Notes: generated by a model from the letters alone, not told the origin. A stretch of 64,000 bases of DNA from Polyangiaceae bacterium (GCA_016715885.1 JADJXL010000015.1:868001-932000); one strand, 5' to 3'; positions 25,087 to 34,742 are shown, counted from the stretch's first letter. Translations and numbers: made by a program.

Positions 25087-26087
25087 CAAACGCTCATCTC
25101 ACCCGCCCACGAAACGGCAAATGCATCGCGCACGGACGCTGCTCGGTCGCCGTTTGTCTCGGCACACCGGCCCAAAGCAATCATGAGTTTCGTCAAGGCC
25201 GCTTCCGACGTCATGTCGCCCGCTCCAATGGCCCCCGCGCGTGCTGCAGCAACGCCGCCCTGATATCGACTCAAGTCCACCGCTCCTCGCGGCGACTGGC
25301 TCACGATCACGACCGGTACGTCGAGCGCGTGCGCTTTTTCGATGACCGGAATGAGCGAGTTCTCGAGGCGCGGAACGTTTCCCGCGCCAAACGCTTCGAT
25401 CACGAGCCCCCGCAACCCTACGGACAACGTCGCATCCAAAAGGCGCGGATCGAGCCCCGGAAACGCTCGAATCACCAGCACGTTCGTTTCGATGCGTTCA
25501 TCGAGCGCCGACGCCGCGCGCGGAGCAAGCACGTGCGCCGCGATGTTCGCTCCAAGCCCGAGCACCGCAAGCGGCGCACACGCCGGCGAGCCAAATGCCT
25601 TCATGCCCCATGCATCGAGCTTCGTCGCTCGACATCCGCGCAAGAGCTCCGAGTGAAACGCGATGCCCACTTCGGGGACCTTCATCGTGGCGAGATGACA
25701 TGCATCGACGAGGTTTGTCCGAGCATCCGTACGCACGTCCACGAGCGGCTTTTGCGCGCCTGTGAGGATCACGGGACGATCGAGCCCCGGAAGCAAAAAC
25801 GCGAGCGCGCTGGCCGTGTACGCCATCGTGTCGGTGCCGTGCACGATGACGAACCCGTCGTAACGCTCGAGCGATCCATGGATCACGCGTGCAAGCTCGA
25901 TCCAGTGATGAGGCTGAAAATCAGCCGAATCCAAGTTGTACAGGATGCGCGTTTCGATCTCTGCGAGCTTGCGCAAGACGGGAAGCTCGGCGACGAGATC
26001 TCGCGTGTACACGTCGGGCGCGAGCGGCGTTGGATGCTCGCCGCGCATCATGAGCGTTCCGCCGGTGTGAATGAGGAGCAGCCGCAC
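25086..26087 (-). CDS. Type I (cytosolic) L-asparaginase
   Basis: About 333 residues. It hydrolyses L-asparagine to aspartate and ammonia. The N-terminus VRLLLIHTGGTLMM holds the first catalytic Thr in TGGT, and YDGFVIVHGTDTMAYTASAL holds the second Thr-Asp pair. LTGAQKPLVDVRTDAR and FGAGNVP complete the fold. No signal peptide is present, so it is cytosolic like E. coli AnsA. I prefer GTG 26087 because family members begin there; TTG 26105 adds six residues. It is co-transcribed with the downstream EamA transporter. Confidence 0.9.
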   Translation of the reverse strand: MRLLLIHTGGTLMMRGEHPTPLAPDVYTRDLVAELPVLRKLAEIETRILYNLDSADFQPHHWIELARVIHGSLERYDGFVIVHGTDTMAYTASALAFLLPGLDRPVILTGAQKPLVDVRTDARTNLVDACHLATMKVPEVGIAFHSELLRGCRATKLDAWGMKAFGSPACAPLAVLGLGANIAAHVLAPRAASALDERIETNVLVIRAFPGLDPRLLDATLSVGLRGLVIEAFGAGNVPRLENSLIPVIEKAHALDVPVVIVSQSPRGAVDLSRYQGGVAAARAGAIGAGDMTSEAALTKLMIALGRCAETNGDRAASVRDAFAVSWAGEMSV

Positions 26088-26124
26088 CAGGCGCGAGCGT
26101 AGCAAAACGAGCGCCTTGGGAAAC

Positions 26125-27423
26125 TCAATCGCCCGGGGACATCATGACCGGGTAGACCACCGACACGATTCCGCCCTCGGGCTGCGGAAAACTCAAGCTG
26201 TGAAACGAACGAACGACGCACAGCACGACACCAACGTCGGGCATGTCGGATCCGCCGTTGCTCACGTTCGACACGGCGCCATCGCGGCCGATGACGAACC
26301 GAACGGCGACGCGTCCTTGCAAGTTGGGGTTGTTGCGCAGTCCGTTTTCGTAACACAGCCGAAAGCGGCCGAAGTTTTGCCGGACAATCCGCTGAATGAC
26401 CTCGGGCGGCAAACGGCCGCTCACCGATACGGCGCCCATGCGCACTTGCGGTCCGCGGCCGCGAATCGGTCGCGTGTCGGCAGGCATCGTGACGGTCGTC
26501 GGACGCGCCTCACGCACAGGAGCAACTGGTGCGGGCTTCGGCGGTGCAGGGGGCTCGGGCCAGTCGTACAGCACGCCGATGAGGCTGCGGTCCTCGTCGC
26601 TCGGACCTTCATCACGCGCTTCGGCTGCAAGCTGAGCGCTCCAACGATTGCTGCCTTCTTCGAGCGCTCTCATCCATGCGTCTTGGCTTGCCGCGATGGA
26701 AGCTTGGTTACGCCGCTGATTCCGCCGCGCTCGCCACTCGTACCCATCGAGCTCTCGTTGAAGCTCACGCTCTTTTTCTTCGAGACGCCACAGGCGCTCT
26801 TGCAGCTCGTAAAGCTGTTCGGCGGAAAGGCCGTAGTCCTCGTGGAGTTCGGCCGGACCAACCAAGAAGAACAAGACTCCGATCACTGCCGCATGCGCGA
26901 AAAACGATGCGAGCTGCGTCAGGGCAACGCGTTTCTCGAAGAGCGGCCGGCGGGCCATTCGAGGGGCTGCCGAGCTGAAGCACAAGTCGATCGCGACCGA
27001 TTGGAAGAACAGCGTGGCGGTTTGTCCGGGAAGAAGCGGTACTTCGGCGGCATCACGCATGGTGGACGATGCTTGTCCGATGCCACGTTCGATACATCGA
27101 GCAGCCGACATGCGTTTCTTTTGACCACCAAGCAAGCAGCGCGCTCCTTTGGGCACGACGAGCCGCACATCGCCGTCCCAACGCGCCAAAAGCGCGGGCA
27201 CGCGAGGTGCTCCAAGGACTTCGGCAGGAAGTGTCACGTCGCAGTCATGTTCACCCACGACAAACGATCGCGGCGGGGATAGCTCGTGCGCGTAGATGAC
27301 GCAGTCACCCCAACGAACGATGATGTCGATGGCGGGTCGTGACGCTACGCGTGCTGCGGAACGACCGAACGACTCAGCCGGTGCGACGCCTTCGGTAGCG
27401 GTAACTTCCCCAGCAAGAGCCAT
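26125..27423 (-). CDS. AgmX/PglI C-terminal domain protein (paralogue 1)
   Basis: About 432 residues from ATG 27423. The N-terminal part resembles an FHA-like segment (DIIVRWGDCVIYAHELSPPRSFVVGE). A hydrophobic membrane helix (QLASFFAHAAVIGVLFFLVG, about 205) is followed by a coiled coil (QLYELQERLWRLEEKEREL). A Pro-rich linker leads to the C-terminal AgmX/PglI domain (about 335-432): LPPEVIQRIVRQNFGRFRLCYENGL, then GRVAVRFVIGRDGAVSNV. In Myxococcus, AgmX/PglI proteins belong to the gliding and envelope TonB-like systems. This paralogue and the next gene share order and C-domain and are likely a gene duplication. Confidence 0.82.
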   Translation of the reverse strand: MALAGEVTATEGVAPAESFGRSAARVASRPAIDIIVRWGDCVIYAHELSPPRSFVVGEHDCDVTLPAEVLGAPRVPALLARWDGDVRLVVPKGARCLLGGQKKRMSAARCIERGIGQASSTMRDAAEVPLLPGQTATLFFQSVAIDLCFSSAAPRMARRPLFEKRVALTQLASFFAHAAVIGVLFFLVGPAELHEDYGLSAEQLYELQERLWRLEEKERELQRELDGYEWRARRNQRRNQASIAASQDAWMRALEEGSNRWSAQLAAEARDEGPSDEDRSLIGVLYDWPEPPAPPKPAPVAPVREARPTTVTMPADTRPIRGRGPQVRMGAVSVSGRLPPEVIQRIVRQNFGRFRLCYENGLRNNPNLQGRVAVRFVIGRDGAVSNVSNGGSDMPDVGVVLCVVRSFHSLSFPQPEGGIVSVVYPVMMSPGD

Positions 27424-27480
27424 GCAAGACCGCCTCGTGTGCGATGAGCACCTTCGAGCCGAACCAATGCGAGACGATAT

Positions 27481-27522
27481 CAAAAAAGAACCGGGAGCGT
27501 GCCTCGAAAGGCAGGCTCCCGG
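27481..27522 (-). terminator. Rho-independent terminator downstream of AgmX-like paralogue 2
   Basis: CCGGGAGCGTGCCT (27491-27504) pairs with AGGCAGGCTCCCGG (27509-27522) with one mismatch and a CGAA loop. On the minus strand it is followed by TTCTTTTTTG (27481-27490). It therefore separates the two AgmX paralogues into different transcription units or allows only partial read-through. Confidence 0.85.
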
Positions 27523-27545
27523 CGAGGGGAGAGGGTTTGTCTAGA

Positions 27546-29147
27546 TCAACCACCGGGTTGGAACATGATCGGGTAATTGACCGTCACGATGCCATGTTCG
27601 GGCGCCGGGAAGCTGAGGCCGTAGAACGACCGCACGACGCACGAGACCACGTTCGCGTCGGGCATGTCCGATCCGCCATTTTGAACTTGCGATACGCCGC
27701 CGTCCCGGCCGATGACGAACCGCACGGCCACGCGGCCTTGCAAATTCGGATTCTGCCGCAAACCCTGCTCGTAGCAGAATCGATATCGACCGAAATTCTG
27801 CCGCACGATGCGCTGAACGACTTCGGCAGGCAATCGACCGACCGTCGTGGCGCCTTCGGGCCGCACGCGCGGAGGTTTCGTTTGGTGGCTGTTCCGCGTG
27901 ATTCCTCGGCTGAAGCCTCCTTGATTGCTGAGGTCCGTGCCAATCGTTCCGATGCGGTTCAGTCCAATGCCTTCGCCTTTGCCTCCGCCACCTTGTTCGA
28001 GCCCGGACAAACCAAGTCCGCCGGCGCCAGCAGCCTCGTCGAGCGACGCGCCCCACATGTTTCCAAGGGCGCTGCGCGCGTCGCTGCCCATTGAAATGTC
28101 GCCGCCCCACGGTGCGGTGACGGCATTGGGATCACCGCCGGATAGCGTGGCGACGAGGCCAATCATGCCGAACGTTTGCGCATCAGAGAGCGCGGCGGCC
28201 CGGGCAACCTGCGGATCGGTATTGTCCTTCGGCCCGAAGATTGCGAACTTGCCCGAGCTATTTCGGCTCGTGGTGCTCCCCATTTTGCCTTCGCTTCCAA
28301 TCGACCGCGTACCTTCGGTTCCGCCCGCATTCTTGTCTTGGTTTTCGATGACCTCGGGCGATTCCTTTTTGTCTTGCTCACGTTCGGCCGTCACGTTCAG
28401 CGCTTGCTGCATGAATGCAAGCTTGTCGCCTTCAATTGAATTTTCTTCGTCCGCGCCCATGGGCGGGAGGAAAAACGCTGCTGCCGCGAGCAAACCGGCG
28501 TGCAGGGCGAACGACAAACCATGCCAGGGCAAACCCTTTTTGTCCAAAACGATTCCGCCCTTGACCTTCTTGCCTGCTTTTACCCGCGAGACGTGAATGG
28601 TCACGCCACCGAGGTCGAGTTTCACTTTTGCGCCCAGGCCGACGGCAATTTGCGCAGCTCCGGCAAGCGCGGCGCAAGGCTCCGCGTTCGTGGCATCGAT
28701 GTCCGACGATTTCCCGTCGTTTTCGATCGAGCCATGAGCCGAAGCCGAAACGACGACGCGCGCGACCTTGTCTTCACCCACGAGCACGACGGGCAACCGT
28801 TTTGCGCCGATTGCATTTTCGGGCAGCACGAAGTCCGCATTTTCCTCGCCGACATGAAACGACCGCGGAGGCGACAAGTGGGCGACGTGCAGAATGGACG
28901 TGCCCCACAGAATCATGATTTCGATCGCCTCTTGTGATTGCTCGATTTCGTCCGCCGGGACGGCCGGGCCGCTTTGCACGAGCGCGTAGGTGTACGAGCC
29001 TTCCGGAGCATTGGCGGGAACTTCATTCGATGCGGTCTCGGGCTTTCCGAATGCGCTACGCAGATCGAAAGACGGCGTGGTTTGTCCGAAAAGAACGGCA
29101 GAGGCATTGGCGAACGGTTGGTTCTCGGAATTGTTCTTGCGTTCCAT
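27546..29147 (-). CDS. AgmX/PglI C-terminal domain protein (paralogue 2)
   Basis: A 533-residue protein with a strong AAGGAG site 9 nt before ATG 29147. The layout matches the neighbour: an FHA-like region (about 70-185) with WGTSILHVAHLSPPRSFHVGEE, one membrane helix (LSFALHAGLLAAAAFFLPPMG, about 215), a long Gly/Ser/Asp-rich periplasmic linker with LDEAAGAGGLGLSGLEQGGGGKG, and the AgmX/PglI domain at 435-533 (LPAEVVQRIVRQNFGRYRFCYEQ). The C-terminal 100 residues are very similar to the neighbour. It is probably part of a TonB/Tol-like, motility-related or envelope complex. The gene carries two exact copies of the dispersed 9-mer (28005 and 29079). Confidence 0.82.
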   Translation of the reverse strand: MERKNNSENQPFANASAVLFGQTTPSFDLRSAFGKPETASNEVPANAPEGSYTYALVQSGPAVPADEIEQSQEAIEIMILWGTSILHVAHLSPPRSFHVGEENADFVLPENAIGAKRLPVVLVGEDKVARVVVSASAHGSIENDGKSSDIDATNAEPCAALAGAAQIAVGLGAKVKLDLGGVTIHVSRVKAGKKVKGGIVLDKKGLPWHGLSFALHAGLLAAAAFFLPPMGADEENSIEGDKLAFMQQALNVTAEREQDKKESPEVIENQDKNAGGTEGTRSIGSEGKMGSTTSRNSSGKFAIFGPKDNTDPQVARAAALSDAQTFGMIGLVATLSGGDPNAVTAPWGGDISMGSDARSALGNMWGASLDEAAGAGGLGLSGLEQGGGGKGEGIGLNRIGTIGTDLSNQGGFSRGITRNSHQTKPPRVRPEGATTVGRLPAEVVQRIVRQNFGRYRFCYEQGLRQNPNLQGRVAVRFVIGRDGGVSQVQNGGSDMPDANVVSCVVRSFYGLSFPAPEHGIVTVNYPIMFQPGG

Positions 29148-29430
29148 GACAAACGACTCCTTCGTCCTCCGCGCGTGGCGGGGAATTGATCGGTAAGGCA
29201 GCGCGAATGAGGCACGGGGTGACGCGTTCTAGGCGTCTCGTCTGCTGCTCATTTCGTTCCGCCCCGCAACCGACAGCGGGATGGGCAAAGGGTTCCGGAA
29301 ATTTTTGGGGCGGGCGGGGAGGGCGGAAATTGCCTGAAAAGCAGGCACGAGCGGCTCCAATGCCGCCCACGACGATGTCGTCCGAGCTACGATCGCGTGC
29401 CGGCGGATCTCGCGTCTCGCGCGCGGATGA

Positions 29431-31167
29431 TCAGCTTGGTTGCCCCGCGACCGCAGCGCCTCGCTTCAAAATCACCCGCGCCGCCTCCACGAGCAGCGCC
29501 ACGGCCAGCCCCACGAGCGCTATGCCAACCACGCCATTCATCGTCGCCGTGTTCAGAACGAATCCGCCGTCCTTCAGCGAACCGAACGCATGTCGAATCT
29601 GCGCAACCAAGGCCCACACCGTGACGACCATGACGAATACCGTCGGAATCGCCGTGTACCAAATGCGCCGCTTTTCTCGATAGAGCCACACCGTAATCGC
29701 CAAGAGCGTCAGCGACGCGAGCAGTTGATTGCTCGTACCAAACAATGTCCAAAAATTCATGTATGCCGGACGAACGCCCGGCCCCGGTGGCGTCGCCGTC
29801 GCAATGAAATACGCCGGCGGCACGAGCGTCAATGCCGTCGCCGCGGGACCCACCCACGGAGCTTTCCGCGCATTGAACAATTCCTGGAGCACGTAACGAC
29901 CAAGCCGCGTCGATACGTCCAGCGTATCGAAAACGAACGTCGAAAACGCCATTGCTCCAAAAGTCGCCGCAAACAAATAATGCTCTTTGCCTACGATGAC
30001 CGTCATGTACCGCCCCACGCCGTCACCATATATCTTGCCCGGTCCCGGCAATGGACCGCTCGGTGCCAGCGTAATGACCGTCGTTAGTGCAATGATCGCA
30101 ACGAATGCCTCGAGGAGCATGGCGCCATATCCCACCGCATGCGTGTGCGATTCTTTGGATATTTGTTTGGATGTCGTGCCCGAACAAACGAGCCCGTGAA
30201 AACCCGAACACGCGCCACATGCAATGGTCACGAAGAGAAACGGAAAGAGCGCTCCAAATGGACCGCCTGCATCGAATGTTTTGAACGCCGGCATCCGTAT
30301 GTCGAATTCACCCGGATAACGAAGCCCACCAAAAAATAGACCAATCGTCCCGACACCGAGCGCTAGGTACAAGACAAACCCGCCCAGGTACCCTCGAGGT
30401 TGGAGCAAGAGCCACATCGGCAGAAGCGACGCGATGAAGCAGTACACAAGGATCCCGAGACCCCACGCTCTCTGCGGATTGTCCACGCCAAGCACGAACG
30501 ATGTCGACACCTTCGTCCCAAGCCACACGACGCCCAGCGTTGCAGGGACAAAAATGATCGTCGTGAGCCAAAGAGGCGGCTGCCATCGCTTGTCGATGAT
30601 GCCCATCAGCACGGACAAACCCAGGTACATGACGCTCGCTGCAGCCACGGCACCACCCGGGTTGAACGTAAACGTCCCGCCCTCGAACTCTTCCGTCTTG
30701 CCCACGAACGTGCTCGCCGTGATGTCGGCAAACGCCACGATCACGTAGATGAGCGCGAGCCAAATGAACGACAGGATGAGCAGCCACGCGCGCCTTCCAA
30801 GCTGCCGCCTGACCACTTCCGCAATGCTCTCTCCATCGTGACGAACGCTCGCGACGAGCGCAGAAAAGTCGTGCACCGCGCCGATGAAAACGACGCCGAG
30901 GCCGATCCAAAGGACGCAGGGCATCCAGCCGAACATTTGAGCTGCAAGGATCGGCCCAGCGATGGGACCGGCCGCCGCGATCGCGCTGAAGTGTTGCCCA
31001 AGCAGGTAAAAAGGCTTCGTTGGAACGAAGTCATTGCCGTCTGCGCGACGCACCGCAGGCGTGTCGACCGAATCGTCGAGCGCGTAGTTCCTCGCGATGA
31101 CTCGCCCGTACGAGAAGTAACCGAGGGTGAGAACCGCAATGATCGTGAGTGCGAGCAGGGGAAGCAC
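29431..31167 (-). CDS. cstA: CstA-family carbon starvation/peptide transporter
   Basis: About 578 residues and some 16 membrane helices. Hallmarks are DFVPTKPFYLLGQHFSAIAAAGPIAGPI near the N-terminus, FGWMPCVLWIGLGVVFIGAVHDF, and CGACSGFHGLVCSGTTSKQI in the middle. CstA proteins import peptides or pyruvate during carbon limitation. The frame extends to TTG 31194, but I prefer GTG 31167, which leaves an 8-bp inverted repeat (31170-31192) directly in the leader. No ribosome-binding site is clear for either start. A single GGACAAACC copy lies at 30613. Confidence 0.92.
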   Translation of the reverse strand: MLPLLALTIIAVLTLGYFSYGRVIARNYALDDSVDTPAVRRADGNDFVPTKPFYLLGQHFSAIAAAGPIAGPILAAQMFGWMPCVLWIGLGVVFIGAVHDFSALVASVRHDGESIAEVVRRQLGRRAWLLILSFIWLALIYVIVAFADITASTFVGKTEEFEGGTFTFNPGGAVAAASVMYLGLSVLMGIIDKRWQPPLWLTTIIFVPATLGVVWLGTKVSTSFVLGVDNPQRAWGLGILVYCFIASLLPMWLLLQPRGYLGGFVLYLALGVGTIGLFFGGLRYPGEFDIRMPAFKTFDAGGPFGALFPFLFVTIACGACSGFHGLVCSGTTSKQISKESHTHAVGYGAMLLEAFVAIIALTTVITLAPSGPLPGPGKIYGDGVGRYMTVIVGKEHYLFAATFGAMAFSTFVFDTLDVSTRLGRYVLQELFNARKAPWVGPAATALTLVPPAYFIATATPPGPGVRPAYMNFWTLFGTSNQLLASLTLLAITVWLYREKRRIWYTAIPTVFVMVVTVWALVAQIRHAFGSLKDGGFVLNTATMNGVVGIALVGLAVALLVEAARVILKRGAAVAGQPS

Positions 31168-31169
31168 GG

Positions 31170-31192
31170 GGCGAGTATACGCCGTACTCGCC
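31170..31192. promoter_or_regulatory. 8-bp inverted repeat abutting the cstA start
   Basis: GGCGAGTA (31170-31177) and TACTCGCC (31185-31192) are perfect inverted repeats separated by 7 nt. They end three bases before the preferred GTG start of cstA. This could be an operator or an mRNA hairpin covering the translation start. If TTG 31194 is the true start the repeat would be coding, which weakens the case. Confidence 0.35.
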
Positions 31193-31218
31193 AAAGGATC
31201 GTTTCTGCACGAACGACC

Positions 31219-33132
31219 CTACGGTCGAGACAGACTCGTGAGCGCCTGCTGCGCCGATTGTCGGTGCGTGGAAGCTCGAGCGCGAAGCTTCTGCATCTCC
31301 TCGTCGATCGCCAATATCCGATGCTGCGCGCTGTCGAGCTCGCTGACGAAACGCATACGCAGCATGCCCTCGGGGCCCCCTTCATGAAGCACTCCGAGCT
31401 GATCGGTGATCTTCGACTGGCGGCTGAATAGGTCGAGCATTTCGCGCTCGAGACGCGCCCACTGCGTATCGGCACTTCGAGCGTCCTCCCATGCGCGGAG
31501 CATGCCGATGAGCGTTTCATGCTGCTCCTCGTCGAGTAGTCCGGAGCGACGCCATCCTTCGACCTGCGTCAACTCGAGCCCGTCGTACGGAACGCGTCGC
31601 GCCTGCTTCCATGACTCGCACACGCTGAGCGTCGCTTCACCGAGAGCGGGCACTTGAAGCCGAAAACTCTGCGATGCTGCCGTCTCCGCGATCGGCGTGT
31701 GCCCCTCGGCAACGATGGTTCGACCTTCGACACGCGCGATGTCGACGACGACGTCGATGTCGACTTGATGATCGCTGCGAATCGTCACGAAGTGCCGCTC
31801 CTCGAAGGATTCTTGTTCGTCGACGCCTTCGGGCTTGAAATCGAGGCTCGCCACGAAGGATGTCTTGTGCGAGGTGCGGCTGCGGCGAACGGACTGATCC
31901 TTGGCGAAGGAGAGCTTCGCGGAGGCGCCTGGCGCGGTCTGCGGCAGGGTCGCTTCTCCGAGATAACGGCCAAGGTCGTAGACGGCGCAACGACCTTCTT
32001 CGAGCACCGAGCTCGTGAGGTTGTCAAAACAAACCAGCAAATCTGGATGGACACCCGCTGCATCGCGAAAGACGCGCTCTTTGCGGATCGACACGGTGGT
32101 GGTGAAGACCGGAACCATCGCGGCACTGCGGCGCCGAAGCGATACCGGATCGCTTGCACGCCACTCGGTCGCCTCGGGCTGCGTCGTGGACGATGTTTCC
32201 AGATCGATGGAGCTTGCATTCGACTCGTTGCTTTCGCTCGTTCGCTCGGATGTTTTCGGGGGAAGGGTTTTTCCGGGCGTGATGACGTTCACGGTGGGTT
32301 GAGGCACCGGCGCGCGAACGGTGTTGGGTTGTCCGGACGCACGACGCCGCGTGCGCTCGTGTTTGACGAGCTCATTTGCGCGCGTACCCGCGGGACCTTG
32401 AGCCGAACCAACCTGCGTCGGCGCTTTCGACGAGAGCACGAACTCCACTCGTTCGAGGTCTTCTTCGAGCGGGTTGTGGATGAGCGCGAAGGCAAAAAAG
32501 CGTGCATCGGACGGCCCGCACGCGAGGCGGTACGAAATGACGAACGGCGTCGAAGGCACGACGTAGAGGACGCGAACGTCGTCCGCGGCGCCGTCGAGGA
32601 CCACGTGTACGCTGCGTCCATCACCGCGTGCAGACGCGCGACTGCGGTCGACGAGCATGTCGAGACTGCCGCGAACGGCGGCGTCGACGAAGTCGAGCGT
32701 CCGGATCGCAGCAAGATCGAAAACGGCGATTTGACCAAGTCCCGTGCGCAAGAGAAGCCAACGGCGAGCGCCCTGAGGACTGGTGGACTCTTCGAATCCG
32801 AGCAGCTCTCCTTCCGCGCTGCCTTCGCTGCTTTCGATGCGCACGCGCCGCCCACGCGTCGCGTGGAGCATCCCGCGAAGCGTTGCGCCCGGCTCGAATC
32901 GCAATTTGCGCCCAGCCAACGCCGCGTCTGGATCTTCCGGCGCATCGAACGCGAGCGCCGTCATGTGCCCGCCACCGCGTTCGACCCACACGGTCAATGA
33001 ACGAAGAACTTCGCCCAGCTCGGCGCGGTCGACGAGCAAGTCGAAACCGCCTTGAACGCTGCCCCGGCGCTCGATGTGGGCGATACCTTGTTTATAAAGC
33101 ACGATCCGGCGTACGGCGGGTCCAGCACTCAT
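31219..33132 (-). CDS. DUF4139-like conserved protein with C-terminal coiled coil
   Basis: A 637-residue protein. The start MSAGPAVRRIVLYKQGIAHIERRG and central strands (VHVVLDGAADDVRVLYVVPST, then FFAFALIHNPLEEDLERVEFVLSS) resemble DUF4139 proteins, which are beta-rich and of unknown role. A disordered Pro/Thr/Ser-rich insert (about 255-335) splits it. The end is a coiled coil (ARLEREMLDLFSRQSKITDQLGVLHEGG and later helices). There is no signal peptide or membrane helix. It lies upstream of cstA with about 50 bp between them, so co-transcription is possible. Family assignment is from remembered pattern only. Confidence 0.5.
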   Translation of the reverse strand: MSAGPAVRRIVLYKQGIAHIERRGSVQGGFDLLVDRAELGEVLRSLTVWVERGGGHMTALAFDAPEDPDAALAGRKLRFEPGATLRGMLHATRGRRVRIESSEGSAEGELLGFEESTSPQGARRWLLLRTGLGQIAVFDLAAIRTLDFVDAAVRGSLDMLVDRSRASARGDGRSVHVVLDGAADDVRVLYVVPSTPFVISYRLACGPSDARFFAFALIHNPLEEDLERVEFVLSSKAPTQVGSAQGPAGTRANELVKHERTRRRASGQPNTVRAPVPQPTVNVITPGKTLPPKTSERTSESNESNASSIDLETSSTTQPEATEWRASDPVSLRRRSAAMVPVFTTTVSIRKERVFRDAAGVHPDLLVCFDNLTSSVLEEGRCAVYDLGRYLGEATLPQTAPGASAKLSFAKDQSVRRSRTSHKTSFVASLDFKPEGVDEQESFEERHFVTIRSDHQVDIDVVVDIARVEGRTIVAEGHTPIAETAASQSFRLQVPALGEATLSVCESWKQARRVPYDGLELTQVEGWRRSGLLDEEQHETLIGMLRAWEDARSADTQWARLEREMLDLFSRQSKITDQLGVLHEGGPEGMLRMRFVSELDSAQHRILAIDEEMQKLRARASTHRQSAQQALTSLSRP

Positions 33133-33283
33133 GACCCGTGCTCCTCTTCCCGAGTATCTGCATCGAAATGCTCATACGGATGCGCGCGATTCATCACGGC
33201 ACACGCTATCCTCGGAGACAACGCCAGGAAAGGAGGCAGCACATCTGCTTGACCTTTCTCCTCACATTGGCTTCGATCACCAC

Positions 33284-33442
33284 ATGCGACGTTTTCTTGC
33301 AGTAGCCATCGCCACGATTGCAATGACTGCCGGATGCATGCGCGCGCCAGCTCGCCCCGTGGATCCCAATGCGTGTGGCTGCGCAGCTCGCCAGCCGGAT
33401 CCAAACGCGAGCACCGCGTCGTATCCGTACTCCGGACGGTAG
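33284..33442 (+). CDS. Small putative lipoprotein
   Basis: A 52-residue ORF. It begins MRRFLAVAIATIAMTAGC, a short basic start, a hydrophobic core and a lipobox ending at Cys18. The mature part is about 35 residues, Pro/Ala/Ser-rich with two further cysteines in NACGCAA. The ATG has no adjacent ribosome-binding site; an AAAGGAGG lies about 45 nt upstream, before a possible non-ATG start in the same frame. It is divergent from the DUF4139-like gene. Such tiny lipoproteins are common in myxobacteria; the function is unknown. Confidence 0.5.
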   Translation: MRRFLAVAIATIAMTAGCMRAPARPVDPNACGCAARQPDPNASTASYPYSGR

Positions 33443-33474
33443 TTCGCCGAGCGCCTTGTCGAGGTTTGTCTTGG

Positions 33475-34692
33475 TCAACCACCAAGCTCGATGGATGACG
33501 ATGTCGATTGCCGCGCCGAATGACGCGCGGGCGGCGGCGTGAACGGTTCTGGATCGAGCGCCGCTGGATCCGCTTCGGCAGGCGGCGGAGGGACGGAGAT
33601 CGGGGCAACCGCGAGATGTCGCGTGTTTTCGTAGAGGGCCCGACAGAGGTCCAGGGAAGGCGTTGTGCGTTTTGCGGCGACCGCGTGCACTTCCGTTTGA
33701 ATTGCCGAATTGATGGGTGTGGCAACGCCACTCGCTTGGCCTCGGCGAGTGATTTCTCCGTTCAAGAAATCGACGGCCGGGGGCCTGCCGCGTTCGATGG
33801 CAGCGAGCATGGACGAGCGCATTTTGCGGAAACGCGTGCCCACGGCGATCAAAATGGCGTGCTTGACGAAAAGTCCCGTGGAACCGACCGCGCGTCGTTC
33901 GTCGTCGGTCAGCGCAATCCAATCGAGGTCGAGCGTGCCGGATACTTTTTCGAGGCGTACGCCCAGAGCTCGCGACGTCAAGACCACTTCGGTCATCACT
34001 TCGAGCGCCAAGCGGCGAATGAAACGATGACGCATGAGCACGCCGAGACGTTCGCCGCCGAGCGCACCGAGCGAGGTGATCGCGCAGTTGATGGCCAATT
34101 TCGACCAACGTGCCCCCGCCAAATTGTGTGAAATCGTCGTTTCACCAATCGATCCGAGCGCCAAAGCGAGCGGCTCGAGACGCTCGTCCGACGCGCCATC
34201 CATGCGACCAAGCACGAAACCGCCCGGAGACGTTCGTTCATACACGCCCGGCTCGAGCATCGACGCACCCCACGCCACGACGCCGCCCAGGGTCCTGTCT
34301 TTCCCCGCAATGCTGGCAATGCGTTCTTCGCAAAGCCCATTTTGAAATGTCACCATCGCCCCGTGAGGCGCGAGAAATGGCAGCACACCTCGAGCAGCCT
34401 CTTCCACCTGGGGCGGTTGGGTTGCGAGCAGAATGTAATCGAACGCTTCGGTACTCGGCCCGAGGTCCGTTTCGGCTTTTCCGCGGACGGAATTCACGCG
34501 GTCATCACCGACGATGCGAATTCCATTCGAGTTGATGGCCGAAGCGATTTGTGTATTCGTCGTCAAGACGGTCACATCGTGGCCATGCGCAAAAAGATGC
34601 GCAGCAACGAGCCCTCCGATTCCGCCACAACCGACGACCAAAAAACGCGGCCCGCCGCTTTTCGAAATGCCACCATTCATGAGGCGACTCAT
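33475..34692 (-). CDS. Ketopantoate reductase-family (ApbA/PanE) protein
   Basis: A 405-residue protein. The N-terminal Rossmann domain has FLVVGCGGIGGLVAAHLFAHGHDVTVLTT (GxGxxG NADPH site). ARWSKLAINCAITSLGALGG and FLNGEITRRGQASGVATPINSAI are the catalytic-domain signatures, with the Lys of the RWSKLA motif as the active-site residue. The family reduces 2-dehydropantoate to pantoate for coenzyme A synthesis. It is longer than PanE (about 300): a loop region and about 50 residues of Pro/Ser tail are extra. Some relatives act on other 2-ketoacids, so panE is not assigned firmly. Confidence 0.82.
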   Translation of the reverse strand: MSRLMNGGISKSGGPRFLVVGCGGIGGLVAAHLFAHGHDVTVLTTNTQIASAINSNGIRIVGDDRVNSVRGKAETDLGPSTEAFDYILLATQPPQVEEAARGVLPFLAPHGAMVTFQNGLCEERIASIAGKDRTLGGVVAWGASMLEPGVYERTSPGGFVLGRMDGASDERLEPLALALGSIGETTISHNLAGARWSKLAINCAITSLGALGGERLGVLMRHRFIRRLALEVMTEVVLTSRALGVRLEKVSGTLDLDWIALTDDERRAVGSTGLFVKHAILIAVGTRFRKMRSSMLAAIERGRPPAVDFLNGEITRRGQASGVATPINSAIQTEVHAVAAKRTTPSLDLCRALYENTRHLAVAPISVPPPPAEADPAALDPEPFTPPPARHSARQSTSSSIELGG

Positions 34693-34742
34693 TCTACAAG
34701 AAAAGCTGACTCATGCGACACATTATTTCATGCCGCAATGCA

